Assembly: GCA_016208315.1 (NCBI GenBank)
Contig: JACQYF010000147.1
Coordinates: 17,078-81,077, forward strand
Direction of reading: 5' to 3'
DNA: 64,000 nucleotides
DNA from: Chloroflexota bacterium
Lineage (GTDB): Bacteria > Chloroflexota > Anaerolineae > UBA4142
Shown piece after piece: positions 63,541 to 64,000 of the stretch; the stretch's first letter is position 1; every line of letters begins with the position of its first letter. The notes under the pieces were generated by a model. It saw nothing but the letters and a program-made list of their open reading frames with translations, did not search any database and was not told where the DNA came from. The position numbers and the translations under genes were made by a program.

Positions 63541-64000
63541 GTGAATTCGCGAGAACGCGTTTTCGCCGCCATTCGCCACACCCAGCCCGACCGCGTGCCG
63601 CTGAACATCTGGCTTTATCAGCCGCGCTTTGGCAGCGAAGAACTCAAGAGCGCGATCGAGGACAAGTACGGCCGGCTCGACGGGTTCTACGAAGCGTTTG
63701 GCATTGACCTGATGATGAACATCGTCCCGCTGCCTTACGCGAATCATGTGCCCGGCCCCGGCGGGACGATGACGACCGGGGTTGGCGGCTTGCCGCTCGA
63801 AGAGATCACGTCTCAATCCTTCCGCGACCCCGACGACGAATCGCTGTACGCGGGGCTTGCCGACCTAATCGGTAGGTATGGGCGTGACAAAGCCATTGTC
63901 GCGCACGTGTGGGGCGCGGTCGAGAGCGCGTACAGTTTCATGGGCGTCGAGCAAACGCTGATGAACTTGGCGACCCAGCCCGAACGGATGGCGGCTCTGT
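63541..64000 (+). CDS. URO-D superfamily protein (C-terminus beyond window)
   Basis: GTG start at 63541, 1 bp after the permease stop, then RERVFAAIRHTQPDRVPLNI, the same N-terminal signature as the protein at 30016 (RERVLAALNHQEPDRVPLDI). The visible 153 codons also include FMGVEQTLMNLATQPERM. It belongs to the URO-D/methyltransferase superfamily and probably shares a function with the first one, in a second sugar operon. The metal-ligand part lies outside the window. Confidence 0.75.
   Translation, partial: MNSRERVFAAIRHTQPDRVPLNIWLYQPRFGSEELKSAIEDKYGRLDGFYEAFGIDLMMNIVPLPYANHVPGPGGTMTTGVGGLPLEEITSQSFRDPDDESLYAGLADLIGRYGRDKAIVAHVWGAVESAYSFMGVEQTLMNLATQPERMAAL

Overview
The window looks like a chromosomal segment of a Chloroflexota-type bacterium (Anaerolineae-like or a related lineage). 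This is inferred from moderately high GC, surface lipoproteins with long Pro/Thr/Ala linkers after the lipobox cysteine, Uma2 and RHH/PIN genes, YvlB/YvlD-like envelope genes, and many short 7- or 8-bp tandem repeats and GC-rich palindromes between and inside genes. No rRNA or tRNA gene, CRISPR array or replication origin was recognised.

Layout. 1-2 kb: two secreted proteins of unknown function and a small LuxR-type regulator, all on the minus strand. 2-5.6 kb: an acyl-CoA ligase, a Uma2 nuclease and a membrane protein. 5.9-15.8 kb: a complete peptide/nickel-type ABC transporter operon with enlarged binding protein and permeases, a small membrane protein, a second binding protein, and a DEDDh exonuclease fused to a WYL-like domain. 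15.9-19.4 kb: an RHH/PIN toxin-antitoxin pair, an NTF2-GNAT protein and a choice-of-anchor-B protein. 19.5-24.3 kb: a minus-strand operon resembling the Bacillus yvl genes, in which five products share a short helical module and a DUF2089-GNAT cassette has been duplicated and partly lost. 24.4-27.6 kb: decayed genes and a transposase with an internal stop.

27.8-48.4 kb is the metabolic core. A minus-strand cluster encodes a GH140 apiosidase-like enzyme, a Gfo/Idh/MocA dehydrogenase resembling D-apiose dehydrogenase, a D-apionate lactonase (ApnL), a URO-D-superfamily protein, an SMP-30 lactonase, an iron-type alcohol dehydrogenase, an ABC transporter without its own ATPases, a class IV aminotransferase and a FadR-type regulator. 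Divergently, a plus-strand operon encodes a lipoate-dependent E1 alpha/E1 beta/E2 complex of the acetoin/2-oxoacid type, a split transketolase, an Asp/Glu-racemase-like protein and a TIM-barrel isomerase, and ends at a strong terminator. The regulator and this operon share a symmetric intergenic region with two perfect sigma70-type promoters and two FadR-type operators. The simplest reading is release, uptake and oxidation of D-apiose, with a lower route not matching a pathway I know.

48.5-56.7 kb: a gamma-glutamyltransferase, then an ISKra4 element next to an IS21 element with a frameshifted istA, a truncated histidine kinase and two IS630 remnants. 56.7-64 kb: a second sugar locus (L-rhamnose isomerase, a deleted GH29 fucosidase, a DeoR regulator) divergent from a carbohydrate ABC transporter whose first permease is frameshifted, followed by a second URO-D-family gene that runs off the window. 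Apiose, rhamnose and fucose are all sugars of plant rhamnogalacturonan-II, so both loci may serve pectin side-chain use.
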